Made by a program: the position numbers and the translations under genes. From Alphaproteobacteria bacterium (GTDB lineage: Bacteria; Myxococcota_A; UBA796; GCA-2862545), in the NCBI GenBank assembly GCA_020632875.1, contig JACKET010000001.1:620001-684000 (forward strand): a stretch of 64,000 nt of DNA. The letters are read 5' to 3'. Below the pieces are notes generated by a model. The model searched no databases. It was not told the origin of the DNA and saw only the letters and a list, made by a program, of their open reading frames with translations. Of the stretch, positions 35,301-44,200 are shown piece after piece; within the stretch, counting starts at the first letter, position 1, and every line of letters begins with the position of its first letter.

Positions 35301-35779
35301 GTGGCGAGGCGGCGCTCGAACAGATCGAGCCGGAGATCGAGGTCGGCGTCGACGCGTTCATCCCGGACGCCCTGATCGCCGACATGCGCGAGCGGCTCGC
35401 GTGGTACGCGCGGCTGTCGAACGCCACGAGCGTGGGCTCGGTCGAGCAGCACCTCGACGACCTCGAGCTGCTCGTGGGCGACCTGCCGATCGAGGTCCGC
35501 AACCTGGCCGGGCTGCTGCAGGCGCGGCTGCGGTGCGTCGATCTCGGCATCCAGCGCTGCTCGTGGCTCAAGGTGCGCGTCGAGCTCGAGCTGCACCCGT
35601 CGAGCCCGCTCGGCCCGGACGCGCTGAACCGCGTGATCGCGAAGCACCCGAAGCGGTTCCGCGTGCGCGAGGGCACACCCACGAAGGTCGACGTGCGCTT
35701 CACGCCCAGCGAGGCCGAGCAGCCGTTCCGGTACCTGCTGTGGGTCTTCGGCCAGCTCGATCGGGCCTCGCGGGGCTGA
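32360..35779 (+). CDS. mfd: Transcription-repair coupling factor Mfd
   Basis: 1139 residues, the usual Mfd length. Domains in order: UvrB-homology region (about 20-330), RNA polymerase interaction domain of the CarD/TRCF type (about 470-560: VDDYVVHRLHGVGVYRG), and a RecG-like helicase motor with Walker A LLCGDVGFGKTEVA, DEEH box VVVDEEHRFGVRQK, SATPIPRTL and LRGRVGRSHVRARC. The C-terminal TRCF domain (about 1000-1100) blocks UvrA binding until activated. It removes stalled RNA polymerase at lesions and recruits UvrA. The start is uncertain: TTG 32360 is the first codon after the preceding stop; no ATG occurs early in the frame. Confidence 0.93.
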   Translation: MQGYLDSASELEGVGWAGLPLDAVGFLVSRLDPDGRWLVVVDEPDRADQLTRAARFFHPRPEVVERFYADDGRPYDGFSPERTRAQNRIRALRRVQVGGPVVVVASARALLQRVPTAEVLAKGTRTVQTGDTLDRDDLVRWLTDAGYLSTQTAEMVGSFAVRGDVLDVWPSASTAPVRIDFFDDEIEGIRALDPESGRPSGARKRVALLPAREERVDAEALERLQDELGRQVTAQQRGIRLKRRVVEELRSGIRFSALEDWLPALVPTEGPLEAFAALRTVVYEPADVLAAGRELLRTARQRWEALEDEERPLVPPSERFDTLDSLQARVEASQKVWQIAADGAARFEVATTDGFGARGTDLAPVAGKLLKLMDRDCRVALVADTPARGDALEELLGPHGIQTSGATEALGIERGRISLLVGDLPRGFVAPQSGWAFVPAHVLLGGAGRAKRTRLERIHALFETEVTDIAQLKVDDYVVHRLHGVGVYRGMKRVPIMGVAQDFVRLEYRGGDTMFLPVTRLGQLSRYTPANSNAAVKLDRLGGATWLRRKGKVRDALLKMAQDLLRLYARRELATRTPYPHPGPLYRQLESRFPYDETVDQLKAIEAVNHDLDRPFPMDRLLCGDVGFGKTEVAIRAAARVVEGRKQVAILCPTTVLAYQHYNTWRERFEGLPVRIRMLSRFNSAEAEQEAIAGLRDGTVDIVVGTTKLLGRDVKFDRLGMVVVDEEHRFGVRQKDQLKKLRAAVDVLSMSATPIPRTLQQALGGLREMSVMATPPADRLSVATSLARLSESRVRDALITEIERGGQAFVIHNRVETIQRFRSQLEAWVPEARFDVAHGQMDDEQLEDVLVRFINRDIDVLVCTAIVETGVDLPNVNTMLIHRADLFGLAQLYQLRGRVGRSHVRARCLLLTPEDMTAEARKRLRVLVENTELGAGFQVASADLELRGGGNLLGAAQSGNIDQVGYEVWVELLEEAVHVARGEAALEQIEPEIEVGVDAFIPDALIADMRERLAWYARLSNATSVGSVEQHLDDLELLVGDLPIEVRNLAGLLQARLRCVDLGIQRCSWLKVRVELELHPSSPLGPDALNRVIAKHPKRFRVREGTPTKVDVRFTPSEAEQPFRYLLWVFGQLDRASRG

Positions 35780-35960
35780 CCGGTCGGACGGGTCGGACCG
35801 GTCGACCCCGAGTGCCTCGGCACCGGTAGCGCTCGGATGCTCCCGGAATCGGCACGGGCGCAAGCGCCCGCACCGGCGCAGAAGGCGCAGAAGCCGCGGA
35901 AGAACGCAGAAGAAGAAGATGGGGAGCCGTCCCGACCGCGGACGGGAGGGCGTCAGCGGG

Positions 35961-36046
35961 CGCTCACCCGAGCAGCCCGAAACGCTCGCCTGCTCTGGTG
36001 AATCCCCGATCCGGTCCGCGGGGAGGCCCTCTCTGTCGACCCGAAC
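35961..36046 (+). repeat. Direct repeat, copy A
   Basis: About 85 bases beginning CGCTCACCCGAGCAGCCCGA. It is roughly 90% identical to copy B, 144 bases downstream. It contains the half-sites CCCGAGCAG and CCTGCTCTGG, so each copy could fold. It sits in the gap after mfd and resembles an intergenic REP-like family. Confidence 0.75.
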
Positions 36047-36104
36047 ACCGAGACGGCCCCTCTCCCCGGCCCTCCGAGGTGGACGGGGAGATCGTTGGCG
36101 GGTC

Positions 36105-36188
36105 CGCTCACCCGAGCAGCCCGAAACGCCGGCCTGCTCTGGTGAGTCCCGAATCCGGTCCGCGAGAAGGCCCACTGTCGACCCGAAC
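36105..36188 (+). repeat. Direct repeat, copy B
   Basis: Second copy of the approximately 85-base unit. It opens with the same CGCTCACCCGAGCAGCCCGA and ends CTGTCGACCCGAAC. Differences from copy A are scattered substitutions and a two-base length change, so the copies diverged some time ago. Confidence 0.75.
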
Positions 36189-36491
36189 CCAGCCGTCTCG
36201 ACACCCCGACCTCGGCAGTCTTGTCGGTGCCATCCCTCGACACGTTCGGGGACGCGAAGACGCTCGACCCGCGACAGCCTCGTTTCTGCGTCATCCGCGT
36301 CCTTCTGCGTCATCTGCGTGAGGCCCTGAGACGCTCGGAGCTCGACGCCTTCCGACACAGCGCGCTGTGGCTCCCTGTGGTCGCTGTGCGAGACACGGGG
36401 ATCGGCAGCGCTGTCGCCTCGTGGGCTCCGGGCCGACGGCGTCGCGACGGTCCATGCTCCCCGCATCGCCGCGCGTCCGGCCGACTCCGGG

Positions 36492-36977
36492 CTACGAGGG
36501 CGGACCGGGAGGACCCGGCGCGCCCGGCGGACCGCCCGGCACACCGGCCGCGATCCTCGGAGCCGCCGGTGCGGAGGCCTTCGCGCCCGCGGGCTTCGGC
36601 GGGGCCGCGTTCGTCGGCCCGCCCGCCACGGACAGGAGCGCGCTCGCGACCCCGTAGCCCATGCCGACCACCAGCACGCCGCCGATCATGTCGCCGAGAT
36701 CGTCGGCGATGAGGTCGAACGACATGTAGAGCCCGACCGCCGCGAGGATGTTGTCGAAGATGGACAGCAGGAAGCGCGTGATGATCGCGCCGAGCACGTC
36801 GGTGCCGACCCACAGCACCAGCGCGACGCCGGTGATGCGCAGGTCGACGATGCGCGGGTTCTGGGTCGAGCGCCAGAGGACGACGATGCCGAGGGCCGCG
36901 ATGCAGACCCACCAGACCAGGAGTGCGACGAAGCTCGTGAGGCTGTCGACGTAGAGGAGCAGATCACCCGCACGCAT
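36492..36977 (-). CDS. Membrane protein with collagen-like Pro/Gly tail
   Basis: 161 residues with four hydrophobic segments (about 8-35, 48-68, 72-86, 92-118). The C-terminal 40 residues are rich in Ala and Pro and end in GGPPGAPGPPGPPS, a collagen-like run. The gene stops 14 codons into a region free of other genes, and its start lies three bases after the stop of the hybrid histidine kinase gene, so it is the last gene of that operon. Function unknown. Confidence 0.65.
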   Translation of the reverse strand: MRAGDLLLYVDSLTSFVALLVWWVCIAALGIVVLWRSTQNPRIVDLRITGVALVLWVGTDVLGAIITRFLLSIFDNILAAVGLYMSFDLIADDLGDMIGGVLVVGMGYGVASALLSVAGGPTNAAPPKPAGAKASAPAAPRIAAGVPGGPPGAPGPPGPPS

Positions 36978-36980
36978 CGG

Positions 36981-38990
36981 CTACGCCAGGCTGCGCACGA
37001 TGAGCCCGCGGACCTCGTCGAGCATGCGCTCCTGCCCGTAGCCACCCTTGCGGATGACGCTCTCGACGTGCTGCTCGAGGAAGGCCATGCGTGCCGGCGG
37101 CACGTCCATCGCGGTGAACACGACGACCGGGATCTCGCGCCACTCGTCGCGGCACTGCAGCTCGGTGATCACGTGGAAGCCGTCGACCTCCGGCATCATC
37201 AGGTCGAGCAGGATGAGCACCGGCGGCTCGTTGTCTTCGAGCCACTCGAGGGCCTTGCGGCCGTTCTCGACCGACGTGGTCTCCCAGCCCTCGGCGGCGA
37301 GCATGCGGCTCGTCACGTCGCGCGTGGCCTCGTCGTCTTCGACGATGAGGATCGGGCCGCTGCCCATGGCCGGCTTCACGCGGCGCATCACGGCGATGAG
37401 CGCGTCGCGGCGGATGGGCTTCGGCAGGAAGTCGGCCGCACCGACCGCGAGGCCGCGCGTGCGGTCGTCGGCGACGGTCACGAGCACGACGGGGATGTCG
37501 CGCAGCTCGGGGTCGCGCTTGAACGACATGAGCAGGTTCCACCCGTCGACATCGGGCAGCACCACGTCGAGCGTGACGACATCGGGGCGGTGGGTGCGCG
37601 CCAGGCGCTGGCCCTCGACGCCCGAAGCGCTCGCGATGACGCGGTATCCGGCGCGCGTGAGGTAGCTCGCCATCTGGCGGCGCAGCGTGCTGTCGCCGTC
37701 GATCACGAGCACCGTGGCGGGCTGCGGAGCCGGCTCGGGCGGCTCGGTCTCGAGCTCGGCGGGCGTGACGCCGTGCCACGTGGGCGGCGCGGAGGGCAGG
37801 GTGACCGTGAAGGTCGAGCCCTGCTGGAGGGTGCTCTCGACGCCGATGTCGCCGCCGAGGAGCCGCGTGAGCTTCAGGGCGATGGTGAGGCCGAGGCCCG
37901 TGCCGCCGTACTTGCGCGTGGTGGACGCGTCGCCCTGGGCGAACTCGCGGAAGATCGTGCGGCTCTGCTCGGCGGTCATGCCGATGCCGGTGTCGGACAC
38001 GCGCACGTGGAGGCCGCTGTCGTCGACCGCGATGTCGACGCGGATCTCGCCGTTCTCGGTGAACTTCGACGCGTTCTCGAGGATGCGGCCGAGCACGGTG
38101 TCGAGCTTCGCCACGTCGGTGACGATGTCGATGCCGGGGATGTCGCCCGTGATGACCTGGTTGCCGCGCTTGCCGGCCTTGCGCTTGATCTTCTCGAGCG
38201 CGTTCTGGATGAGCGGCTGCAGCGGGGTGGACTCGTAGTACACCTCGGCCTTGCCGGCTTCGATGCGGGCGAGCTCGAGCACGTCGGAGATGAGGCCGAG
38301 CAGGTGCGTGCCGGCGTTCCGGATGCGGTCGAGGTCGCGCAGCATCTCGGGATCGCCATCCGCCGCATCTTCGCGGAGGAGCTCGGCGTAGCCGAGGATC
38401 GCGTTCAGCGGCGTGCGCAGCTCGTGGCTCATGTTCGCGAGGAAGGCGGACTTCGCGCGGTCGGCCTCGGTCGCCTGCTCGCGGGCCTGGTGTAGGGCCA
38501 TCTCGCTGGCCGCCAGGTCGGCGCGGAGCGAGCGGTTCGTCTCTTCGAGCCCGCGCAGACGGGCCTGCTGGCGCTCGGCGGCCGCGCGCGTGTCGGCGAT
38601 CTTGCGGAAGTGGTTGGCCGCGCGCTCGACCGCGGCGACCAGCGGATCCATGTCGCCGGAGCGGGGCCGCGCGACGTGGTCGAAGGCGCCTTCGCGGAGG
38701 AAGCTCAGCTCGGTGGTGAGGTCGTCGACCTCGCCGAGCACGACGACCGGCACGTCGTCGTCGATCTCGCGGACGCGGCGCAGGATCGCCTGCCCGCCGA
38801 GGTCGGGGAGATCGACCTCACAGACCACCACGTGCGGCAGGGTGTCTTCGAGGATCCGCAGACCGCTGGCCCCGTCGGCGGCGCTCGAGACGCGCCAACC
38901 GAAATCGGTGAGCACGCTCGTGATCTCGCCGCGAAGACCCTCGTCCTCGACGACGACGAGCGCGTGTCCCGACCAGCTGTCCAACTCCAT
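36981..38990 (-). CDS. Hybrid histidine kinase with one pseudo-receiver and two receivers (REC-HK-REC-REC)
   Basis: 669 residues, no membrane segment, so cytoplasmic. Domains: N-terminal receiver (about 8-125), coiled coil (130-175), HisKA with FLANMSHELRTPLNAILG (H189), HATPase (ENASKFTENG, VSDTGIGM, KYGGTGLGL), then two receivers with normal phospho-Asp (VVTLDVVLPDVDG and ILLDLMMPEVDG). The first receiver has Glu58 instead of Asp (VVCEVDLPDLGG), Gly at the Thr/Ser position, and Arg108 instead of Lys, so it probably cannot be phosphorylated. ATG 38990 is preferred (GGGAG close upstream) over GTG 39011, which would overlap the kinase stop. Confidence 0.85.
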   Translation of the reverse strand: MELDSWSGHALVVVEDEGLRGEITSVLTDFGWRVSSAADGASGLRILEDTLPHVVVCEVDLPDLGGQAILRRVREIDDDVPVVVLGEVDDLTTELSFLREGAFDHVARPRSGDMDPLVAAVERAANHFRKIADTRAAAERQQARLRGLEETNRSLRADLAASEMALHQAREQATEADRAKSAFLANMSHELRTPLNAILGYAELLREDAADGDPEMLRDLDRIRNAGTHLLGLISDVLELARIEAGKAEVYYESTPLQPLIQNALEKIKRKAGKRGNQVITGDIPGIDIVTDVAKLDTVLGRILENASKFTENGEIRVDIAVDDSGLHVRVSDTGIGMTAEQSRTIFREFAQGDASTTRKYGGTGLGLTIALKLTRLLGGDIGVESTLQQGSTFTVTLPSAPPTWHGVTPAELETEPPEPAPQPATVLVIDGDSTLRRQMASYLTRAGYRVIASASGVEGQRLARTHRPDVVTLDVVLPDVDGWNLLMSFKRDPELRDIPVVLVTVADDRTRGLAVGAADFLPKPIRRDALIAVMRRVKPAMGSGPILIVEDDEATRDVTSRMLAAEGWETTSVENGRKALEWLEDNEPPVLILLDLMMPEVDGFHVITELQCRDEWREIPVVVFTAMDVPPARMAFLEQHVESVIRKGGYGQERMLDEVRGLIVRSLA

Positions 38991-39007
38991 GCGACTCCCG
39001 GCCCCGT

Positions 39008-41140
39008 TCACTTCGTACAGCGGAACGTGGCAAAGCTGTTCGCCTTCTTAGGGTCGTTCACGGGAATTGGCGAACCGTCTTCCATCAGAACCACGAATCC
39101 GCCCGATTCGGCGACCCGGTATTCCATGTTGGGATCGGGCACGGCAGGGGGGTCTGCCACGCCGGGGAGCGCGCGGCCCGTCCACTTGCAGTACGTCGCG
39201 GCGGCGAGGCCGTGCACGTTGGACACCGGCTTGCCCGCGAGATCGGCGGGCGGCTCGGCGCCGTTCCAGCCCGACAGGTACACCCCGTCGGACGACGCGC
39301 GCTTCCCGCCGCGCTGGTAGTCGGGGTTGTCGGCGAGGAAGCGGGCGAACTTCGCTCCCGTCACGAGGCCCGTCGTGCCCCCGCCGCCCGACGGCTCGGG
39401 CTTCGGTGTGGGGACGGGTGTGGGGCGGGGCTCCCCCGGCGTCGGCACCGGCACGGGCGCCCTGCCCGCGAGCACCAGGCCGAGATCGCCTTCCTGGACG
39501 CCCTCTCCGGCTGCGACCTCGACGATCCGCCGCGTGGACGCGCACCCCTTCGGACAGTCGCCGCGCTCGGCACACCCGATGGCGGGCTCGGGACACGTAC
39601 CGGCGTCGACCTCGAGCGCGTGGCGGCCCGGAGGCACCTCGAAGCGCAGGGCCCCGTCGCTCGCGCTGCCGGGCCGGCCGCCGAGCGTCGCGCGGGCGAA
39701 GGCCTGCAGGTCGGTCTTCAGAGCCACCGCGCGCGGCGCGGGCATCGAGAGGTTCAGGCGCAGCATCTCGGTGCCGTCGCCCGTGCGGACCTCGTCGGTG
39801 GCCGTGCCGGCCGGGCACCACGCCGGGCACGAGGCGCCGGGACACTCGTGGAGCGGGCACTCCTCGCCCATGACCCAGTGCAGGGTCACCGGCCCGGGTG
39901 GGATCGCCGCGAAGGTGGTCGACATCCCCGACCCGATGCCGGGCGGCTGGCCTTCGACACGCACCTTCACCGTGACGTCTTCGGGCACGCCGAGCACGAG
40001 CACCTCGACGGGCCGCGTGGTGGGCAGCTCGGGCCCCGTGTCGGCGGGCAGCGCGAAGTACGCCAGCACCGCGCCGAGCCCGCCCATCGCGAGCACCAGC
40101 ACGAGCCCGGCCACCGCGAGGATCGCGACGGGGAGACCGCCTCGGGCCGGCTTCAGTGACGGATGCTCTTCGGTGACCCAGGTGTCGGCGATGGCCGCTG
40201 GATTCTCGGCTGCCCGCTTCGGCGTGCGGTCGCTCGTGCTCTCGTCGAGGCCGAACGCCGCGAGGTCGACCTCCATCGGGGCGAGCGTGACCCCAGCGTG
40301 CCGGCCATCGGCGCTCAAGGCCTGCAGCCGCTGCCAGAGCGCGTTCGCCGAGCCCAGGCGCTGCTTCGGGTCGGAGCACGTCGCGGCCTTGATCAGCTCC
40401 CGCACGGCGGCGGGACAGCCCTCGCCGGGGTCGAGCGGCGGGTGGTTCTGCTTGCCGACGATGACCTGCATCGCCTGCTGTCGCGCGCTGCCCTGACCGC
40501 TGGCGGGGAACGCCATCTTCCCCGTGATGAGCTCGTAGAACACGACGCCGACGGCGTAGACGTCCCAGGACTGCGGGTCGAGCGTCTCGGGCGAGATCCA
40601 CTCGGGCGGCGCGTACGAGACCGTGCCGAACGCCATGCCGCTCTGGGTGATGCGCGTGCGGTCGGCCTCCATCGCGAGGCCGAAGTCGACGAGCTTGAGC
40701 GTGTTGTTCTTGTCGACGAGCAGGTTCGCCGGCTTGATGTCGCGGTGCCGGATGCCCTTGGCGTGCAGGTAGGCGATGGCGCCCGCGGCCTGCTCCATGA
40801 GCTCGATGGCCTGGCCCAGCGCCATCGGCCCGCGCTGGAGGAGGTCTTCGAGCGCCTGGCCCTCGACGAACTCCATCTCGAGGTACGGCGGGTTGAAGTC
40901 GGTCCGGACGTTGCGGACCTTCACGATGTTCGGGTGGTCGAGCTGGAACAGGATCTCGGCTTCGCGGACGAAGCGGGCCTCGGCGTCGGGGCTCGCCCGG
41001 ACCGCGCCTTCGAGCACCTTCACCGCGGCGAGGATGCGGGTGGCGTTGCGGTTGTGACATCGGTACACCGAGCCCATTCCGCCGCTACCGAGCGGCTTCT
41101 CGACGACCCAGATGTCGATCTGATCTCCGGCCTGGAGCAC
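39008..41140 (-). CDS. Ser/Thr protein kinase with extracytoplasmic formylglycine-generating-enzyme-like domain
   Basis: 710 residues. The kinase domain is about 10-275: LGSGGMGSVY, K41 in AVKVLEG, HRDIKPANL (D134), VDFGLAM (152-154), and APPEW. A transmembrane helix follows at about 336-362. The external part has PEGA-like strands with clustered cysteines (ECPLHECPGASCPAWC), a Pro/Thr-rich linker, and a C-terminal approximately 110-residue segment of the sulfatase-modifying (SUMF1/FGE) fold (FARFLADNPDYQRGG, GVYLSGWNGAEPPADL, YCKWTGRALP, ATFRCTK), which is shortened. It starts at GTG 41140 with GGAGGAGG just upstream. Start and stop suggest coupling to the hybrid kinase gene that follows. 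Confidence 0.85.
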   Translation of the reverse strand: MLQAGDQIDIWVVEKPLGSGGMGSVYRCHNRNATRILAAVKVLEGAVRASPDAEARFVREAEILFQLDHPNIVKVRNVRTDFNPPYLEMEFVEGQALEDLLQRGPMALGQAIELMEQAAGAIAYLHAKGIRHRDIKPANLLVDKNNTLKLVDFGLAMEADRTRITQSGMAFGTVSYAPPEWISPETLDPQSWDVYAVGVVFYELITGKMAFPASGQGSARQQAMQVIVGKQNHPPLDPGEGCPAAVRELIKAATCSDPKQRLGSANALWQRLQALSADGRHAGVTLAPMEVDLAAFGLDESTSDRTPKRAAENPAAIADTWVTEEHPSLKPARGGLPVAILAVAGLVLVLAMGGLGAVLAYFALPADTGPELPTTRPVEVLVLGVPEDVTVKVRVEGQPPGIGSGMSTTFAAIPPGPVTLHWVMGEECPLHECPGASCPAWCPAGTATDEVRTGDGTEMLRLNLSMPAPRAVALKTDLQAFARATLGGRPGSASDGALRFEVPPGRHALEVDAGTCPEPAIGCAERGDCPKGCASTRRIVEVAAGEGVQEGDLGLVLAGRAPVPVPTPGEPRPTPVPTPKPEPSGGGGTTGLVTGAKFARFLADNPDYQRGGKRASSDGVYLSGWNGAEPPADLAGKPVSNVHGLAAATYCKWTGRALPGVADPPAVPDPNMEYRVAESGGFVVLMEDGSPIPVNDPKKANSFATFRCTK

Positions 41141-41244
41141 GCCTCCTCCGGGCGCGAGCCTAGCAGGGTTGGGCCGCGCCGGACAGCACTCCGCGGATGA
41201 CAGGGCGGGCCCGAAGCGAGTACCGTGCACCCATCAGGAGAGCC

Positions 41245-44200
41245 GTGCAGCAGCAGGTCACGAGGTCCCCGAGGCCCCTGATGGCAGGGGTCGTCCGGAG
41301 CGCCGTGTGGATGATCGCCCTCGGATCCGCACCGATGGCGGCCGCACAGGAGGACATCCGCTTCGACGCCACGGGTCCCGACGCTCCGCCGCTCGTCGGA
41401 GACGGCCCGGTGACGCTGTGGTCGGCCGACGGGATGCGCCGCGGCGAGACCCGGTTCTCGGGGCTCTTCGAGGGGGCGGGCGGCCTGCTCGAGCTGACGA
41501 ACGCGGCGGGCGAGGATCTCGCGCGCGGGGTGACGTTCGCATCGGGCCTCAACCTCTCCGGCGCGTGGGCGCCGATCGATCGCTTCGGGCTCGGGGCGAC
41601 GGCGTCCGCGTGGACGCTCGCTCCGGGGGGCCGCATCGCCGTCGGGGCGCTGCGCCTCGACGCGCCCATCCGCGTGGTCGCGTCCGACGAGGACTTCGCG
41701 CTGTCCGTCACGCCCTGGGTGGCGCTGCCGTTCGGGTCGGCCTCGCGCGCGGTCGCGAGCCCGGGGCTATCAGCGGGTCTCGTCGCCGCTGCGCGGATTC
41801 CGCTCGGCCCGCTCGAGGCGAACGCCAACCTCGGCGCTTCGGCCCGTCCGGGCGGGGATTTCCCGGATTTCGCCGGCTTGCAGCCGACGCAGCGCATCGG
41901 CGGGCCCAGCGTCGACTTCGGCGCCGCACTGGGCGTGCGTCCGGGCCGCTTCCAGGCCGATCTGGAGCTGCGCGGCGCGTGGAGCGTCACGGCCGGCTCC
42001 CTCGTCGAGCGCGACGACGTGCCCGACGCCGACCTGTTCTCCGAGGTCCTCGTGTCCGCCGGATCGGAGATCACCGACCGCCTGTCGTGGAAAGCGGGTG
42101 TGGGGACCGGCCTGTCCGTGGGAATCGGCACGTCGGTGGGGCGCGGCTTCCTGGGCCTCGTGTGGCGCGACCGGCCCACCCGCGAGCCCGAGATCGTCGA
42201 CCGGCCCGACCCCGATCGCGCGTGGACCGTCGCCGTGATGGGGGAGGGGAGCCCGCTCGTGGGGGCCATCGTGCTCGTCGGGGGCGAGGAGGCCGGCCGG
42301 ACGGGGGCGAACGGCGAGGTCTCGCTGAAGGGGATCGACTGGAAGGCCGGGCTGGCGGCCGAAGCGCCGGGATTCCAGCGGGGCGTCGGCGCGAAGCCGG
42401 CGAAGGGCACGCGCGTCGCGATCGACCTCGCTCCCCAGGCCATGCCCGTGCCGATCACCGTCCGCAGCGCTGGCGGCGACGCCCTCGCCGCGGCTCTCAC
42501 GGCGACGGCCGACGGGCGTGAGCCGGTGAGCGCGGGGCCCGACGACCTCGCGCTGCAGCCCGGTCGGTGGACGCTCGAGATCGCCGTGGAGGGCTACGGC
42601 GCCCAGACCCGCCAGCTCGTCGTGGTGCCCGGCGTGCCTCCGGAGCCCATCGAGGTCGTGCTCCAGGAGTCCCAGGGCGAAGCCACGCTCGTCCACACGG
42701 TGCTCGACGCCGACGGCGCTCCCGTGGCCGGCGCCACGGTGCTGATCGACGGCCTCCCCGTGGGGACGACCGGCGAGGACGGCACGATCCAGATCGCCGG
42801 GCTCGCAGAGGGCGAGCACGTCCTCGCCATCCAGCACCCGAGCTACACGGCGACGGAGCAGCCCGTCACGCTCGGGTCCGGCAAGCTCGACGTCCAGACG
42901 CCGCTCGCGCGGGTGCCCGGCACCGTGAAGGTCGTCGCGCGCGACGGCGGCGGAGAGCCCGTGCCCGACGCGGTGGTCCGGTTCGCCGGCCCGCGGCGGC
43001 TCGCGCCGATGCCGCTGGGCTCGCGGGGCGAGCGCACCGAGGTGCTCGGACCGGGCACGTGGCAGCTGCTCGTGAGCTCGATGCAGTACGGCTTCCAGCA
43101 GCGCGAGCTCGTGGTCCCCGAGGACAGCTGGGATCTCATCGAGGTCGACGTGGTCCTCCAGCCCTCCGAAGGTGGCGCCGCGCGGCTCGACGTGCGGGTG
43201 GTCGACGTCGACGGCAAGCCGGTCGACGATGCCACGGTGACGCTCGACGGCCAGGCGTACGGCACGACCTCGACGGGCGGCGTGCTGTCGCTCGAGGGCC
43301 TGAACGCCGGGCAGCGCGAGCTCGCCGTCGGCTCGGAGCACCACGTCGAAGCGGCCGTCACGCCGGTCGTGCTGGTCGACGGCCTCCAGGAGGAGGTCGT
43401 CACCCTCGCGTGGAGGCCCGGCACCGTGCGCGTCCGGGCGCGCACGCCCGATGGCGTGATCGGCGACGCCCAGGCGCGGTTCGCGGGCCCCGAGCGCATC
43501 GCGGCGACCGACCTCGGCGCGACAGGCACGGCGTTCTTCCAGGTCCAGCCGGGCGACTGGAGCGTGCTCGTCACCTCGCCGACCTACGGCATCCAGCAGC
43601 GCGAGCTCACCGTGTCCGATGCGCCGGGCTCGCTGCACGACGTGACCGTGGTCCTCCAGACGAGCGAAGGCGGGCTCGCGAACCTCGGGCTCTCGGTGTC
43701 CGACCCCGACGGCCGCAGCGTCGACGGGGCCCGGGTGTTCCTCGACAGCATCCCGCTCGGACAGACGACCGTGGGCACCCTTCGCGCCGAGCAGCTCGCG
43801 GCGGGCAAGCGGCTGCTCGAGGTCGAATCGCCGTTCTTCCAGCCCTACAGCACGAGCCTCGACCTGCGCGCGGGCGACACGCAGCACGCCGTCGCGATGA
43901 AGTGGGGTCCGGGGGCGGTGCGGGTCAAGGTCCGCGACAACCAGGGCCGGGCCGTGAAGGACGGGCTCGTCCGGCTGCTCGGGCCCACGTCCGTCCCGCC
44001 GTCGCCGGTCGACGCGAAGGGCGAGCGGCTGTTCGCGCTCGGTCCCGGCGAGTGGCAGGCGCTCGCGATCAGCCCGACGCTCGGGATGACGCAGGTGCCG
44101 GTCGTCGTCACCGACGCGCCGGGCCTCCAGGTGGTGGTGGCCGAGATCCGTCCCATCCAGGCGGGCCTCGCGGACGTGGTGGTGCGCGTGGTCGACCGTG

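Larger units (their letters stand above)
35780..36491. other. Non-coding, repeat-rich gap
   Basis: 712 bases without a credible gene. It holds a GGGCG-CAAG-CGCCC hairpin at 35855-35870, GCAGAAG-type short repeats at 35876-35919, two copies of an approximately 85-base direct repeat, and an oppositely oriented TCTGCGTCATC block at 36281-36320. The short open frames here change frame between repeat copies and have no ribosome binding sites. Confidence 0.7.

Noticed and set aside
35919..36329. Short open frames in the gap after mfd
   Set aside because: They read through direct repeats in inconsistent frames and have no start signals or protein-like composition.
31943..36544. About 1530-codon minus-strand frame opposite mfd
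   Set aside because: It lies antisense to a well-supported mfd gene and extends through the repeat-rich gap; composition is that of a shadow frame.
39009..39011. GTG 39011 as start of the hybrid histidine kinase
   Set aside because: It overlaps the previous stop neatly but has no ribosome binding site, whereas ATG 38990 has GGGAG close upstream.
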